The notes under the pieces: generated by a model
The model's database searches: none
The model's input: only the letters and a program-made list of their open reading frames with translations
What the model was told of the DNA's origin: nothing
Shown here: in pieces, positions 25,368 through 35,542 of the stretch
Layout of the letters: every line of letters begins with the position of its first letter
How positions within the stretch are numbered: the stretch's first letter is position 1
DNA from: Leptolyngbyaceae cyanobacterium
GTDB lineage: Bacteria; Cyanobacteriota; Cyanobacteriia; Cyanobacteriales; Aerosakkonemataceae
NCBI GenBank assembly: GCA_036703985.1
Contig: DATNQN010000055.1
Location: 32,847 to 96,846 of the forward strand
Direction: 5' to 3'
Length of the DNA stretch: 64,000 bases
Made by a program: the position numbers and the translations under genes

Positions 25368-26459
25368 TCAACTGGAAGCCGCTAACTCAGCCAAACGTTC
25401 CTGCTGGTCTTTGGAAATGCAATCTTGAATTACAGTCTCTATATCACCTTCCAAAACAGTGGTAAGAGTGTAATTCTGCCCCAAGCGGTGATCGGTAACG
25501 CGATTGTCCTTATAGTTATAAGTACGGATTTTTTCCGATCGCTCACCCGAACCAACCTGAGAACGACGCATGGAAGTCACCGCCTCTTGTTGTTCCCGCA
25601 GCTTCATTTCATAAAGCTTCGCACGGAGAATCTGCATCGCCCGTTCCTTATTTTGTAACTGGCTGCGTTCTTCCGTACAGAAAATCCGAATTCCCGTAGG
25701 CTTGTGGATCAAGTCTGCCGCCGTTTCCACCTTGTTGACATTCTGACCACCAGCACCACCGGAACGTGCAGTTTTCATTTCAATATCTTTCGGGTCAATA
25801 TGCACTTCCACATCATCAACTTCTGGCATCACTGCCACCGTAGCCGTCGAAGTGTGAACCCGTCCGCCAGCTTCCGTCACCGGTACTCGTTGTACCCGAT
25901 GAACTCCCGCCTCAAATTTCAGCTTACTGTAAACTTGGTCGCCCTGAATTTCCAGAACTACTTCTTTAAAGCCACCCATTTCCGCGAGGGACTCGCTGAC
26001 CAACTTTACTTTCCAGCCTTGGCTATCAGCATAGCGCGAGTACAACCGCAACAAATCGCCCGCCCAAATACTTGCTTCATCGCCCCCAGTACCAGCGCGA
26101 ATTTCCAACATGATATTCTTTTCATCATTCGGATCGCGGGGGAGCAGCAAGATCTTCAAACGAGTTTCCAATTGTTCGATTTGTGATTCCAATTCCTTGA
26201 CTTCCAAAGCTGCCATTTCCTGCAACTCCGGATCGCCACTTGCTTCCTTGAGAACCTGCTTCGCCCCAGTCAACTGTTCCTGAGAATTTTTCCAAGTCTC
26301 GTAAGTATTCACCACCTCTTCCAAGGAGGAGCGGGCCTTGGCCACTTTTTGATACTCTTGCGGATCGGAGGCAATATCTGGATCGGCTAATCGTCGGTTC
26401 AGTTCGTTAAAGGTTTGCTCAACAGATTTTAGTTTATTTAACAGGTAAGTTTCAGCCAT
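25368..26459 (-). CDS. prfA: Peptide chain release factor 1
   Basis: Recognises UAA and UAG in the ribosomal A site and triggers hydrolysis of peptidyl-tRNA. The GGQ loop is in [16 protein letters not shown], and the codon-recognition region is present in the [13 protein letters not shown] neighbourhood. Start: [14 protein letters not shown] from ATG 26459 is the standard N-terminus, whereas the open frame runs further to 26513. This gives 363 aa. It is the last gene of the long ribosomal series, after rpmE. Confidence 0.96.
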   Translation of the reverse strand: MAETYLLNKLKSVEQTFNELNRRLADPDIASDPQEYQKVAKARSSLEEVVNTYETWKNSQEQLTGAKQVLKEASGDPELQEMAALEVKELESQIEQLETRLKILLLPRDPNDEKNIMLEIRAGTGGDEASIWAGDLLRLYSRYADSQGWKVKLVSESLAEMGGFKEVVLEIQGDQVYSKLKFEAGVHRVQRVPVTEAGGRVHTSTATVAVMPEVDDVEVHIDPKDIEMKTARSGGAGGQNVNKVETAADLIHKPTGIRIFCTEERSQLQNKERAMQILRAKLYEMKLREQQEAVTSMRRSQVGSGERSEKIRTYNYKDNRVTDHRLGQNYTLTTVLEGDIETVIQDCISKDQQERLAELAASS

Positions 26460-26549
26460 AGTAGCGTCGCTCCTTAAAACAGCAGGGTTGCTAAAAAAAT
26501 AATATTGACCCAAAGTATTGGGTCAGCCCGGACAAAGCAACCCGCCCCG

Positions 26550-26804
26550 CTACTTTTTAGTTTTGCCGCCCTTACCACCAGTTTGGCCTTGTTCTCCTTC
26601 CAACATACCGTATTTACGGAGGAAGCGCTCAACCCGACCTTCGGTGTCAATGATTTTCTGAGTACCAGTATAAAAAGGATGATTACCAGACCAAACATCA
26701 ACGTGTAGTTCTGGTTTAGTAGAACCAACGGTCATTACAACTTGACCGTTACAGTAAACTTTTGCTTCGGGGTACCACTTAGGGTGAATATCAGGTTTTG
26801 CCAT
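26550..26804 (-). CDS. rpmE: 50S ribosomal protein L31
   Basis: An 84-aa L31 at the central protuberance, bridging to the small subunit. MAKPDIHPKWYPEAKVYCNGQ and DVWSGNHPFYTGTQKI are typical. Only one Cys is present (CNGQ) and there is no CxxC pair, so this is the zinc-free form. The C-terminus is a Lys/Gly tail. It lies between rpsI and prfA. Confidence 0.95.
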   Translation of the reverse strand: MAKPDIHPKWYPEAKVYCNGQVVMTVGSTKPELHVDVWSGNHPFYTGTQKIIDTEGRVERFLRKYGMLEGEQGQTGGKGGKTKK

Positions 26805-26827
26805 TTTGGTTTTTTTCCTTTTGAGAT

Positions 26828-26885
26828 ATTGCTAATTGCTAATGGCTAATTGGGTGCGATCGTAATTAGCAATTAGCTATTAGCC
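26828..26885. repeat. Inverted TAATTGC-type repeat arms, rpsI-rpmE spacer
   Basis: ATTGCTAATTGCTAATGG on one side (26828-26845) faces AATTAGCAATTAGCTATTAG (26864-26883). At least ten consecutive bases pair perfectly. It is one of several repeat-built hairpins between ribosomal genes. Confidence 0.7.
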
Positions 26886-26895
26886 ACATACAATT

Positions 26896-27309
26896 TTAAC
26901 GCTTAGAGTATTGAGGTGCTTTACGAGCTTTATGCAAGCCGTATTTCTTCCGTTCTTTTGCTCTGGGATCGCGGGTAAGATAGCCTTCGATTTTCAAAGG
27001 CTTGCGATTGTCAGGATCTAGCTGGCATAAAGCTCTAGCTACTCCTAAACGAATCGCATCAGCTTGACCTGCGACTCCACCACCAGAGGTGTTTACCAAA
27101 ACATCGTATTCGTTTTCCAATCCCAAAGTTTCTAAGGGAGCTTTTGCCAAAATTAGAAAAGCCGGGTTGAATTGGAGGTAAAGGTCACCTGGTTTGCCAT
27201 TGATGGTCATTTTACCTTCGCCGGGAACTAAGCGTACTCTGGCTACGGCTGATTTGCGGCGACCGGTACCCCAGTACATTGCGCGATCGGTTTGTTCAAT
27301 TGCTTGCAT
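26896..27309 (-). CDS. rpsI: 30S ribosomal protein S9
   Basis: S9 sits in the 30S head, with its C-terminal tail reaching the P-site t[22 protein letters not shown] near the N-terminus, [19 protein letters not shown] and the terminal [17 protein letters not shown] are diagnostic. At 137 aa the length is normal. The start codon overlaps the rplM stop by one base, so the pair is translationally coupled. Confidence 0.97.
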   Translation of the reverse strand: MQAIEQTDRAMYWGTGRRKSAVARVRLVPGEGKMTINGKPGDLYLQFNPAFLILAKAPLETLGLENEYDVLVNTSGGGVAGQADAIRLGVARALCQLDPDNRKPLKIEGYLTRDPRAKERKKYGLHKARKAPQYSKR

Positions 27310-27764
27310 TAATCTTCTGCTCCTGGAATAGTATTAATTTTCAATTCTTGTGGTTTTTGAGCTTGGTGAGGATGATCGGGCCCTTTGTAAACTTTTAGTT
27401 TAGTAAACAAGGTTCTACCCAAGGAATTTTTCGGCAGCATTCCTCTGACTGCATTTTCGATAATTCTTTCTGGTAAACGAGCTTGCAATTGAGCAAAAGT
27501 TTCGGTTTTCATACCACCCGGTCTACCGGAATGACGCCGATAAACTTTTTGGGTACGTTTTTTACCCGTTACCTTTACCTTATCTGCATTGACAACAATT
27601 ACGAAGTCACCGGTATCCATGTGAGGTGTATAGCAGGGCTTATTTTTTCCCCGCAGCACCATTGCAATTTCGCTAGCCAGTCGCCCCAAGCGTTGGTCAG
27701 CGGCATCTACTACATACCACTGATGCTCTAGGGTATCTTGAGGAGGAAGATAAGTTTTGTTCAT
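27309..27764 (-). CDS. rplM: 50S ribosomal protein L13
   Basis: An early-assembly 50S protein binding 23S r[38 protein letters not shown] and [13 protein letters not shown] are family signatures. At 151 aa it has normal length. It overlaps rpsI and follows truA across a repeat-filled spacer. Confidence 0.97.
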   Translation of the reverse strand: MNKTYLPPQDTLEHQWYVVDAADQRLGRLASEIAMVLRGKNKPCYTPHMDTGDFVIVVNADKVKVTGKKRTQKVYRRHSGRPGGMKTETFAQLQARLPERIIENAVRGMLPKNSLGRTLFTKLKVYKGPDHPHQAQKPQELKINTIPGAED

Positions 27765-27769
27765 AGTCT

Positions 27770-27862
27770 ATTAGTCATTTGTCAGTTGTCTTTTGTCATT
27801 TGTGATTTGTCAAAAGTCTAGTAGTCATTTGTCTAGCCTTCGCTAATAACTAATGAAAATAA
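27770..27862. repeat. GTCATTT repeat spacer, truA-rplM
   Basis: GTCATTT and GTCAGTT units (27773-27835) are followed by ACTAATGA and ACTAATGAC units (27848-27870), which are partial reverse complements. The transcript could fold on itself here. Confidence 0.65.
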
Positions 27863-28705
27863 CTAATGACAAAACAAAAATTTCGGTTGTCTATCAAACC
27901 AGAGTTCTTTAGGAAACGGAAATTCTGGATAGCCTACCCGCAACAGGCATAACCCATGCGGAGGTGCAGCATATTTTACTTCCGATCGCAATTTGTTAAC
28001 CCACAAATCGGTGAAGTTTTCTAGCGAGCGGTCTCCTCGCCCCACTTGCACCAGCAACCCCACCAGCAGCCTGACCATACCATACAAGAAACCATCCGCC
28101 TGAAGTTCGATCTGAATGAATGGCCCTTCTCGATAACATTCGGCTGCTTGCACTTCCACCCAAGAGTGCTTGCGGCTGGAATTAGAGCGGTGAAAAGCAG
28201 CCAGGTCGTGCTTACCCAGCAAGGGGGTCAACGCCGCCTGCATGACTCGTTCATCTAGTGGCGCATAATAATAATGCCAACTAAAGGGTCTGACGAACAA
28301 GTTTGGTTGAGGGTCTGTATAAAGGGTATAACGATAGCGTCTAAAGCTAGCTGAGAAGCGGGCGTGCCAATTACTATCAACCTCAGATGAAGCCAGAATT
28401 AATATATCTTTAGGCAACTGAGTATTCAAAATAGTGGCCCACTTTTCGGGTGGGATAGTACCGATAGCATTAAAATGAGCTACTTGAGCAGCTGCATGAA
28501 CACCTGCATCCGTGCGACCAGCACCATATAAAGTAACTGGTCTATTCATAATTTCCGAAAGTAAATTTTCAATTTCTTCTTGCACGGTTCGGTGTTGGGG
28601 CTGCCTTTGCCACCCATGAAAATGAGTGCCCAGGTATTGAATCACCAGGGCGACTCGCTTTGATGATTTTAGATTTTCGATTTCCGATTTTCGATTAGTT
28701 ATCAT
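27863..28705 (-). CDS. truA: tRNA pseudouridine synthase A
   Basis: Isomerises U38-U40 in the anticodon stem of many tRNAs. The catalytic Asp lies in YGAGRTDAGVHA, the RNA-binding segment in RFSASFRRYRYTLY, and the C-terminal FLYGMVRLLVGLLVQVG is conserved. Start: ATG 28705 is used (a TTG at 28714 is also possible), giving 280 aa. The first ~16 residues (ITNRKSEIENLKSS) are encoded by ATTTTCGATT-type intergenic repeat DNA. The start codon falls in the loop of a repeat-derived hairpin. Confidence 0.92.
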   Translation of the reverse strand: MITNRKSEIENLKSSKRVALVIQYLGTHFHGWQRQPQHRTVQEEIENLLSEIMNRPVTLYGAGRTDAGVHAAAQVAHFNAIGTIPPEKWATILNTQLPKDILILASSEVDSNWHARFSASFRRYRYTLYTDPQPNLFVRPFSWHYYYAPLDERVMQAALTPLLGKHDLAAFHRSNSSRKHSWVEVQAAECYREGPFIQIELQADGFLYGMVRLLVGLLVQVGRGDRSLENFTDLWVNKLRSEVKYAAPPHGLCLLRVGYPEFPFPKELWFDRQPKFLFCH

Positions 28706-28724
28706 AAATCTCAAATCTAAAATC
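28665..28724. repeat. Inverted repeat enclosing the truA start
   Basis: GATTTTAGATTT (28665-28676) and AAATCTAAAATC (28713-28724) are perfect 12-bp complements. The truA start codon lies in the 36-nt loop, so the hairpin could affect initiation. Confidence 0.65.
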
Positions 28725-28735
28725 CTTGCATCGAA

Positions 28736-29086
28736 TTAAACTAGCTCGATAATTGCCATTTCAGCATTATCACCCCGGCGGCTCACCGTGCGGAGAACGC
28801 GAGTGTATCCGCCATTCCGATTGCCATAGCGTTCCCCCACTTTCTCGAACAAAGCATGAACTAGCTGTTTATCGTACAGATAGCCCATTGCTTGACGACG
28901 AGCAGCCAGAGAACCATCTTTTGCTAAGGTAATAATTCTGTCTGCTTCGGAGCGAACTGCTTTTGCTCTGGCTTTAGTTGTCTCGATCCGACCATGCCGC
29001 AATAATTGAGTTGTTAAAGCTCTTAAGAGAGCCTTACGCTGGTCGGCTGGCTTACTCAGTTGATGAATACGACGCCCGTGACGCAT
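28736..29086 (-). CDS. rplQ: 50S ribosomal protein L17
   Basis: L17 lies near the exit tunnel. [41 protein letters not shown] and the short C-terminus are typical of the 116-aa bacterial form. It follows rpoA by 48 bases, the normal alpha-operon order. Confidence 0.97.
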   Translation of the reverse strand: MRHGRRIHQLSKPADQRKALLRALTTQLLRHGRIETTKARAKAVRSEADRIITLAKDGSLAARRQAMGYLYDKQLVHALFEKVGERYGNRNGGYTRVLRTVSRRGDNAEMAIIELV

Positions 29087-29134
29087 AAAATTTCCTTTCT
29101 ACCTGAACTAAACAGAACAAACCAGCGAATGGAA

Positions 29135-30085
29135 TTATCCGTTTGATTTGGCAGATTTTTCCTGCGGTAAGGTAATCCCCAACCGTCGCTGTAAAGCTTC
29201 AATAACCTCTTCTGCCGACTTCTGACCGAAGTTTTTGATTTCCAGTAAGTCTTCTTGGCTGTAATCCAATAAGTCAGCTACTGAGTTAATTTGCGCCCGC
29301 TTCAAACAGTTATAAGCCCGAACCGACAGCTGCAATTCCTCAATGGGAATTTGGCTGGTAGGATCTTCATCCTCTTGTTTATCGTTATCGATCGGTTCGA
29401 GATTCATGTTAGTTAGCGGATTGAACAAATCCACTAGCATCGCCGCTGCTTGGGAAAGAGCTTCTTGGGGCGAAATACTGCCATTAGTCCAAATTTCCAT
29501 GAGGAGTCGGTCTTTTTCCACCGAACCATCCCCGCGAATTTCTTCAACGCTATAGTTGACCTTGCGAACTGGCATGAAAATAGCGTCAATTTGGAGAAAA
29601 TCGATCGCAGCTGATTCGTCGTGAGCTCGATCGACTGCGCGATACCCCTTTCCCGTCTCTAAGCGAAACTCCATCTCCAGCTTAGCCCCATCTGCCAAAG
29701 TCGCCACGTATTGATTGGGATCGACGACTTCTATTTCAGAAGGTAAATCAAATTGTAAGGCCGTGACCGTAGAAGGGCCAGTAGCTACTAACCTACCGAT
29801 CTGTGGTTGGGGGCTGTTGCTCTTGAAAACTATTTCTTTCATATTGAGCAGGATCTCCAGCACATCCTCCCGCACCCCTGGAATGGTGGCAAACTCGTGG
29901 TTGACGCCTGCAATCCGAACTGCCGTGACTGCTGATCCCGGCAGGTTAGACAGCAGTACCCGTCTGAGGGCATTGCCAACCGTCGTCCCTTGACCCCTTT
30001 CCAGTGGCTCTAAGACAAATTTGCTGTATTGACCCCGGTTTTTCTCAATGTTAGACTCGACACATTCAATTTGAAACTGCGCCAC
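29135..30085 (-). CDS. rpoA: RNA polymerase alpha subunit
   Basis: Starts RNA polymerase assembly by dimerising through its N-terminal domain and contacts UP elements and activators through its C-terminal domain. The NTD (about 1-230) has GQGTTVGNALRRVLLSNLPG. A short acidic linker (NDKQEDEDPTSQ) leads to the CTD with SVRAYNCLKRAQINSVADLL and NFGQKSAEEVIEALQ. At 316 aa it is normal for cyanobacteria. It is followed by rplQ and preceded by rpsK across a 200-base gap that carries a strong GGGGGATCAC ribosome-site-like stretch. Confidence 0.97.
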   Translation of the reverse strand: MAQFQIECVESNIEKNRGQYSKFVLEPLERGQGTTVGNALRRVLLSNLPGSAVTAVRIAGVNHEFATIPGVREDVLEILLNMKEIVFKSNSPQPQIGRLVATGPSTVTALQFDLPSEIEVVDPNQYVATLADGAKLEMEFRLETGKGYRAVDRAHDESAAIDFLQIDAIFMPVRKVNYSVEEIRGDGSVEKDRLLMEIWTNGSISPQEALSQAAAMLVDLFNPLTNMNLEPIDNDKQEDEDPTSQIPIEELQLSVRAYNCLKRAQINSVADLLDYSQEDLLEIKNFGQKSAEEVIEALQRRLGITLPQEKSAKSNG

Positions 30086-30288
30086 GGAGTGATCCCCCTT
30101 GTTCCTTGGTCCGGTGGAAGGCAGCGATTGCAGCCTCCCTATTTAATTTCTGAGCTAAATGCCCAATGGCTGTTTCCATCACACCCCCTTAACCAGGATG
30201 GTGACGCATATACCCACTCTTTATAAACTGGATTTTTAGCATCCACCAACCTGTATTCACAAGGCAAACCCAACTATTTGAATTAGGT

Positions 30289-30684
30289 TTAAACCCGACG
30301 GCGTTTTGGTGGGCGGCAGCCGTTATGGGGAATCGGTGTAATATCCCGAATCAATGTAATTTCTAATCCGGCACCCTGAAGAGCTCTAATGGCGGTTTCG
30401 CGGCCAGCGCCCGGGCCGCTCACCATGACTTCTATTTGTCGCATTCCTTGTTCGATCGCTCGGCGAGCAGCACCTTCGGCAGCTGTTTGGGCTGCAAAAG
30501 GCGTTCCTTTTTTAGCTCCTTTGAAGCCACTGGAACCCGCTGATGCCCAGGAGATCACATCTCCATTCTGATCGCTGACTGTAACGATCGTGTTATTGAA
30601 TGTTGACTGGATATAAGCTATCCCATTAGGCACATTCCGCTTTTGCTTCTTGGTACCGGGCTTTCTAGTTGTTTGTCGTGCCAT
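30289..30684 (-). CDS. rpsK: 30S ribosomal protein S11
   Basis: S11 shapes the 30S platform near the mRNA exit. [37 protein letters not shown] and [18 protein letters not shown] at the C-terminus are diagnostic. At 131 aa the length is standard. It lies between rpsM and rpoA. Confidence 0.97.
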   Translation of the reverse strand: MARQTTRKPGTKKQKRNVPNGIAYIQSTFNNTIVTVSDQNGDVISWASAGSSGFKGAKKGTPFAAQTAAEGAARRAIEQGMRQIEVMVSGPGAGRETAIRALQGAGLEITLIRDITPIPHNGCRPPKRRRV

Positions 30685-30774
30685 ACTTCGGTTAATAAGC
30701 TTGAGTTTTAACTTGCTGGTAGATAGATAGTATTCAAAGGCTTAGTAACTTTACTTGCATCTCAATGCAAAACA

Positions 30775-31158
30775 TTACTTCTTAGCCGGTGCTTTCTTCT
30801 TACCTGCCACGGTTTGCCTTCTACCACGACGGGTTCTGGCATTAGTACGGGTTCTCTGACCGCGCACGGGCAGCCCCTGACGATGACGACGACCCCGATA
30901 AGTACCAATATCAACCAGGCGCTTGATGTTCATCGCCTCTAAACGTCTGAGATCCCCTTCTACTTGATAGTTGGCCTCTACAGTGGCTCGTAAAGACGCA
31001 ACTTCAGCATCCGTCAGGTCTCTAACGCGAGTATCTGGATTAATACTAGTAGCAGCTAAAATTTCTTTAGACCGCGATAATCCGATTCCGTAAATGTAAG
31101 TCAGACCAATTTCGACGCGCTTATCGCGCGGAAGGTCTACCCCGGCAATCCTTGCCAC
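30775..31158 (-). CDS. rpsM: 30S ribosomal protein S13
   Basis: S13 lies in the 30S head and contacts the P-site tRNA and the 50S subunit. [26 protein letters not shown] and the Arg-rich [16 protein letters not shown] are signatures. The C-terminus is Lys/Ala-rich. The 127 aa are normal. rpmJ precedes it. Confidence 0.97.
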   Translation of the reverse strand: MARIAGVDLPRDKRVEIGLTYIYGIGLSRSKEILAATSINPDTRVRDLTDAEVASLRATVEANYQVEGDLRRLEAMNIKRLVDIGTYRGRRHRQGLPVRGQRTRTNARTRRGRRQTVAGKKKAPAKK

Positions 31159-31245
31159 GCTTTATATCTCCCTAATTGCTTGCTGGTTGCTAAAAATGGT
31201 TGTTTTCTCAAATAACTTGAGTTAACTAGAACTTATACAGTTCGC

Positions 31246-31359
31246 CTAACCCTGACGTTGCTTGTGTTTGGGGTTAGAGCAGATCACCATTACCCTACCT
31301 CGTCTGCGAATGACGCGGCACTTTTCACAAATTTTACGAACCGATGCTCGAACTTTCAT
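31246..31359 (-). CDS. rpmJ: 50S ribosomal protein L36
   Basis: A 37-aa zinc-binding protein read from ATG 31359 to TAG 31246: [14 protein letters not shown], then [13 protein letters not shown] and NPKHKQRQG. The C-x2-C, Cys and His ligands (Cys11, Cys14, Cys27, His32) form the zinc ribbon, so this is the C+ form. It lies between infA and rpsM as in most bacteria. Confidence 0.97.
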   Translation of the reverse strand: MKVRASVRKICEKCRVIRRRGRVMVICSNPKHKQRQG

Positions 31360-31477
31360 GCCTGTTTATCGGCTGGACTACAAACTATATATTATATCAT
31401 CTTTAATTTTATTTGTCAGTTAATTACATCGCTCTAACAAAAGATGGATTTAATAGTAGAAAGCTAATTTAGCCACT

Positions 31478-31702
31478 CTACTTTTTACGTAAGCGATAAG
31501 TAATCCGACCTTTGGTGAGGTCATATGGTGTTAGTTCGACTTTTACCCGATCTCCAGGCAAAATTTTGATGTAGTTTCGGCGTATTTTCCCGGAAATATG
31601 TGCTAATACGTTGAAGCCATTATCCAAGTCAACCCGAAACATAGCGTTAGGAAGGGATTCAGTTACCGTACCTTCCATTTCTATTAAGTCTTGTTTAGAC
31701 AA
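31478..31702 (-). CDS. infA: Translation initiation factor IF-1 (TTG start)
   Basis: IF-1 occupies the 30S A site during initiation. The OB-fold sequence [20 protein letters not shown], the [15 protein letters not shown] segment and [14 protein letters not shown] match closely. Start: the in-frame TTG at 31702 lies 7-10 nt after GAGGA and yields the standard 74-residue (M)SKQDLIE protein. A further TTG at 31717 would overlap the Shine-Dalgarno. A hairpin precedes it in the adk-infA gap. Confidence 0.94.
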
Positions 31703-31875
31703 AGTATTTTTCCTCAACGCTACAATTAATTAAACTAGGCTATCACTTTAGCCGCCCCACAATATTGCAGTGATCTGAGTCATAACTCAGACACCTTTTA
31801 ACATATCTTATCAAATATTGACAATATATGGGGCTGGAAAAGGCTTGACAATTATTTGCTTTCATATCTAGTAAA

Positions 31876-31914
31876 TTTGGTTGAAAGGGAGAGTATTTTA
31901 CCCATTCAACCAAA
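31876..31914 (-). promoter_or_regulatory. Strong hairpin in the adk-infA gap
   Basis: TTTGGTTGAA (31876-31885) pairs with TTCAACCAAA (31905-31914), and inner GGG/CCC extends the stem. It lies 9 nt after the adk stop with no T-run behind it. It may be an mRNA processing or partial termination point between the spc cluster and infA-rpmJ. Confidence 0.5.
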
Positions 31915-31922
31915 GGTACTTG

Positions 31923-32480
31923 CTATGATGAAGCAATGGCTTGTTCGATTTCTTCGCTAACTTCTACCATCGACTGATTGCCTTGGATAGACACTAGTTG
32001 CTGACGATCGCGATAAAAATCAATCAGAGGTGCTGTTTGAGAGCGGTAAACATCCAGACGATGACGGATTACTTCTTCCGTATCATCCATACGTCCGCGT
32101 CCCAACAAACGCTCGATTAAAACCTCATCAGGTACTTCCAGATTAATTACGCGATCGCATTCCTGGGCGAGTTCCTTCAACAGACTCTCCAAGAACTCTG
32201 CCTGGGGAACATTCCGAGGAAAGCCATCCAGAATCCACCCATTTTTAGTATCGGATTGAGTCAAACGCTCCCGCATCATATCTAAAATCAAGCGATCGGG
32301 AACCAACTCACCTTTATCTTGGTAAGCTTTTGCTTGTACTCCCAATGGAGTACCCAAAGCCACTTCATTACGTAAAATGTCACCCGTAGAAATATGGGGA
32401 ATTCCACATAGTTCAGCTAATTTTTTAGCTTGAGTTCCTTTACCGGCTCCTGGTGCCCCCAGAAAGATCAATCGCGTCAC
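31923..32480 (-). CDS. adk: Adenylate kinase (GTG start)
   Basis: Converts ATP and AMP to two ADP. The P-loop is GAPGAGKGT, the AMP-binding part is [18 protein letters not shown], and [15 protein letters not shown] is conserved. The LID is the short form ([21 protein letters not shown]), so there is no zinc-binding LID. At 185 aa it is normal for cyanobacteria. The GTG start overlaps the secY TAG stop by one base. Confidence 0.96.
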   Translation of the reverse strand: MTRLIFLGAPGAGKGTQAKKLAELCGIPHISTGDILRNEVALGTPLGVQAKAYQDKGELVPDRLILDMMRERLTQSDTKNGWILDGFPRNVPQAEFLESLLKELAQECDRVINLEVPDEVLIERLLGRGRMDDTEEVIRHRLDVYRSQTAPLIDFYRDRQQLVSIQGNQSMVEVSEEIEQAIASS

Positions 32481-33793
32481 TACTGTTTCACCATTCCTTC
32501 GTATCGCTGGGAAATTACGTAAGTTTGCACTTGCTTGGCCGTATCAATGGCGACACCAACCAAAATCAACAGAGACGTTGCACCAAGTCCCCTAAACGTA
32601 CCGACGTTGGTAGCACTTTCTACTGCTGTAGGTATGATTGCCACTGCGCCTAAAAAGACTGCCCCCAAAAAAGTCAGCCTGTTTAATACTCGCTCTACAT
32701 AATCGCTTGTAGCCTTACCAGGACGAATACCAGGAATACTGGAACCCATCTTTTTCAGGTTCTGTGCTAAATCTACCGGGTTAACGATCAATGAAGCATA
32801 GAAATAGCTAAAAAAGAGAATTAACAGCAGATAAACACCCGCATAAACCCAAGGAGTAGGGCCATTTGGCAACAGATAAGTAGTAATCTGCGCTACCGTC
32901 GGATTCTTTAATATTTGACCCAAAGTACTTGGTAAAACCAACACGGCAGAAGCAAAGATAATCGGCATTACGCCGCCTTGATTTAACCGCAAAGGTAAAT
33001 AACTGCTTTTTTCCAAATAAAGCTTGCGACCTACTTGCCGACGAGCGGAAATAATAGGGATTCTGCGAGTTCCTTCTTGGACGAAAACAATACCGACAAT
33101 CATCACCAGGAAAACCAGCAGCAGAACGATTACTTTACCGACAATTTCCCTGCCCCCAGTTTGAGCTAATTGGATGGTGTCATTTAAAGATTTTGGTAAA
33201 ACCGCCACGATGTTCAGGAAAATCAGTAGGGATGCCCCGTTCCCCACTCCACGTTCGGTGACTAATTCCGAAACCCACATCACGAACATAGAACCAGCAG
33301 TCAGGGCGATTACTGTTTTAACCACGAAAAACGGCCCTGGATTGTAGGCGTAGGGCTGGAGCCAAATCGCTCCAATAAAAATACTTTGAAGTACAGCCCA
33401 TCCTAGAGACACGTAACGGGTAATCTGAGAAATCTTGCGTCGTCCAGCTTCCCCTTCATTTTTCTGCAAGTTTTCCAAGCTGGGAATAGCGGCTGTCAAC
33501 AATTGCAAAATAATGGAAGCATTAATATATGGCAAAATCCCCAGTGCAAAAATTCCTACGCTTAGCAAGCCACCACCAGAAAAAATATCTAATAATCCAA
33601 TTAACGGATTATTTTGATTTCTCAAGCTTTCGGCAAAAGCAATCCTATTGATACCCGGGATTGGCAAAAAAACGCCCAAGCGTACCAAAATAAGCATTCC
33701 AATCGTGATCAGCAGCCGGCCTCGCAGTCCAGCTGCTTGTGCCATTTGGGCAAAGGTTTCTTGAGCCGTTGGGGCTTTGTCTCGACTGATCAT
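32480..33793 (-). CDS. secY: Preprotein translocase subunit SecY
   Basis: The ten-helix protein-conducting channel in the plasma and thylakoid membranes. [23 protein letters not shown] (plug region), [12 protein letters not shown] and the cytoplasmic loop [16 protein letters not shown] are conserved. Start: the frame is open to 33832, but ATG 33793 with GAGGAA upstream gives the standard (M)[16 protein letters not shown] start and 437 aa. It lies between rplO and adk. Confidence 0.96.
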   Translation of the reverse strand: MISRDKAPTAQETFAQMAQAAGLRGRLLITIGMLILVRLGVFLPIPGINRIAFAESLRNQNNPLIGLLDIFSGGGLLSVGIFALGILPYINASIILQLLTAAIPSLENLQKNEGEAGRRKISQITRYVSLGWAVLQSIFIGAIWLQPYAYNPGPFFVVKTVIALTAGSMFVMWVSELVTERGVGNGASLLIFLNIVAVLPKSLNDTIQLAQTGGREIVGKVIVLLLVFLVMIVGIVFVQEGTRRIPIISARRQVGRKLYLEKSSYLPLRLNQGGVMPIIFASAVLVLPSTLGQILKNPTVAQITTYLLPNGPTPWVYAGVYLLLILFFSYFYASLIVNPVDLAQNLKKMGSSIPGIRPGKATSDYVERVLNRLTFLGAVFLGAVAIIPTAVESATNVGTFRGLGATSLLILVGVAIDTAKQVQTYVISQRYEGMVKQ

Positions 33794-33852
33794 ACAAAGG
33801 GTTCCTCTAGGCGATCCTGAAACTGAGAGCACTTAGGGTAAACCCTGGCGAT

Positions 33853-34296
33853 TTATATAACTTCACAACTTCCACCAGCTGCTTCTATTTTGCTGCGAGC
33901 ACCAGTTGTAAAGGCGGCTGCTTTCACTTGGAGTGGCACGCTAAGTTCTCCATCTCCTAAAATTTTTAGCGGCCCGTCATTTTGAGTGACAATCCCAGCA
34001 GCCATTAGGGACGCCAGGGTTACGTCTGAATTAGCTGGAAGTGATGCCAGCTTACTGACATTGATCGTAGTGTATTGGCGACGATTGATGACGGGAAAAT
34101 GCTTTAACTTGGGAATTCGTCTGTAGAGGGGTTGTTGTCCTCCTTCAAATCCCGGTCTAGTACCACTACCAGAACGAGATTTTTGGCCGCGCATCCCCAA
34201 ACCAGCACTTGCACCTTGACCGGCAGAAATACCGCGACCTACCCGACGGCGGCGGTGTTTAGAGCCTTTTTTAGGTTTAAGATCGTTTAATCTCAT
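33853..34296 (-). CDS. rplO: 50S ribosomal protein L15
   Basis: A late-assembly 50S protein. [22 protein letters not shown] and the Gly-rich [20 protein letters not shown] are typical, as are [18 protein letters not shown] and the C-terminal [19 protein letters not shown]. At 147 aa the length is normal. rpmD (L30), which precedes it in many bacteria, is absent, as usual in cyanobacteria. Confidence 0.97.
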   Translation of the reverse strand: MRLNDLKPKKGSKHRRRRVGRGISAGQGASAGLGMRGQKSRSGSGTRPGFEGGQQPLYRRIPKLKHFPVINRRQYTTINVSKLASLPANSDVTLASLMAAGIVTQNDGPLKILGDGELSVPLQVKAAAFTTGARSKIEAAGGSCEVI

Positions 34297-34324
34297 GTTT
34301 TTATCCTTAGTTATCTGCCATTCT

Positions 34325-34453
34325 TGTCATTTGTCATTTGTCACGAGTCATTCATAATTTCTAATTTGTCATTAAAGTTTTTTATTTGTTAGTAGTAATT
34401 TATCTCATTAACTACTAACTAATGACCGATGACTGATGACCAATGACCAATGA
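34325..34453. repeat. GTCATTT / AATGACC inverted repeat arms, rpsE-rplO spacer
   Basis: GTCATTTGTCATTTGTCAC (34327-34345) begins the left arm. ACTAATGACCGATGACTGATGACCAATGACCAATGAC units (34417-34453) form the right arm, up to the rpsE stop. The arms are approximate reverse complements, so the spacer should fold as a long hairpin. Confidence 0.72.
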
Positions 34454-34984
34454 CTATGCGAAGAGGTTTTCGATGGTAATACCCCGATCTTCGGCAACTT
34501 CAGAAAACGTCCGCAGGGTAGACAGAGCATTAATAGTTGCTCTAGCGTTATTGAGAGGATTGTTGGAACCCAATTGCTTAGCAAGGATATTGCGAACCCC
34601 GGCTAATTCCAACACAGTACGCACTGCTCCCCCAGCAATTACACCCGTTCCCGGTGCTGCTGGACGCATCATTACTTTTGCACCGCCACCGTCTCCGTTA
34701 GCAGGATGAGGAATTGAATTAGCTTTAGTGAGAGGCACTTCAACTAAATGCTTTTTGCCATCTACTACGCCTTTTCTCACTGCGCCGATGACGTCGCTAG
34801 CTTTGCCAACACCCACGCCTACTTGACCGCGTTCGTTACCAACGACGACGATCGCGCGAAAGCTGAGTTTTTTACCGCCTTTAACTACCTTGCTGACTCG
34901 GCGAATCTGAATTACGCGCTCTTGCCAGTTGGTCTCTTTTTCTCTACTCCGGGTATTTTTTTTCCGACGCTGTTGTTCAGCCAT
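34454..34984 (-). CDS. rpsE: 30S ribosomal protein S5
   Basis: S5 takes part in decoding fidelity and mRNA unwinding. [20 protein letters not shown], the [13 protein letters not shown] segment, and [20 protein letters not shown] are signatures. The N-terminus is Arg/Lys-rich. At 176 aa it is normal. It is flanked on both sides by repeat-built spacers. Confidence 0.97.
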   Translation of the reverse strand: MAEQQRRKKNTRSREKETNWQERVIQIRRVSKVVKGGKKLSFRAIVVVGNERGQVGVGVGKASDVIGAVRKGVVDGKKHLVEVPLTKANSIPHPANGDGGGAKVMMRPAAPGTGVIAGGAVRTVLELAGVRNILAKQLGSNNPLNNARATINALSTLRTFSEVAEDRGITIENLFA

Positions 34985-35012
34985 AGTTTTGTCCTATTTT
35001 CTTCATCAGAAA

Positions 35013-35176
35013 AGTCATTTTGTCAGCATAAGTCATTTGTCGCCGGAGTCATTTGTCATTTGTCACTTGTCATTAGAGTTTTTTAATTTGTGAGCGGCAA
35101 TTTGTTTGATTAACTACTAGCTACTGACTAATGACCAATGACCGATGACTAATGACCAATGACAATGACCGATGAC
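35013..35176. repeat. GTCATTT / AATGACC inverted repeat arms, rplR-rpsE spacer
   Basis: GTCATTTTGTCAGC, GTCATTTGTCGCC and GTCATTTGTCATTTGTCACTTGTC (35013-35072) face GACTAATGACCAATGACCGATGACTAATGACC units (35125-35176). It has the same two-arm design as 34325-34453, next to the following gene. Confidence 0.72.
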
Positions 35177-35179
35177 AAT

Positions 35180-35542
35180 TTAGAAGTCCAAACCTGCTTC
35201 GCGTGCTGCTTCAGCCAAGGCTTTAATTCGACCGTGATAAAGATTGCCACCTCGATCGAAAACGACTTTTTGAATGCCTTTTTCCAGCGATCTTTCTGCG
35301 ATTAGTTTACCCACTTGAGAAGAAGCATCACAAGTAGCACTAGAGCTTAAGCTCGTCCGCAAAACAGGCTCTAAAGTAGAGGCGGCTGCTAAAGTATGGT
35401 GCTTGGTGTCATCAATTACTTGTGCATAAATATGCTCGTGGGAACGAAACACAGCCAAACGAGGACGCTCTGCTGTACCAAAAACAGTGCGACGGATGCG
35501 GCGATGCCGGCGTTCCTTTGATTCTCTGCGAGTCAGCTTCAT
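35180..35542 (-). CDS. rplR: 50S ribosomal protein L18
   Basis: Binds 5S rRNA in the central protuberance. [39 protein letters not shown] and the C-terminal [25 protein letters not shown] are diagnostic. At 120 aa it is standard. Its ATG overlaps the rplF stop (ATGA), indicating coupling. Confidence 0.97.
   Translation of the reverse strand: MKLTRRESKERRHRRIRRTVFGTAERPRLAVFRSHEHIYAQVIDDTKHHTLAAASTLEPVLRTSLSSSATCDASSQVGKLIAERSLEKGIQKVVFDRGGNLYHGRIKALAEAAREAGLDF

Noticed and set aside
34325..35176. Regular repeats between ribosomal genes considered as a CRISPR array
   Set aside because: Units are 7-8 nt, directly adjacent without unique spacers of constant length, and no cas genes are present.
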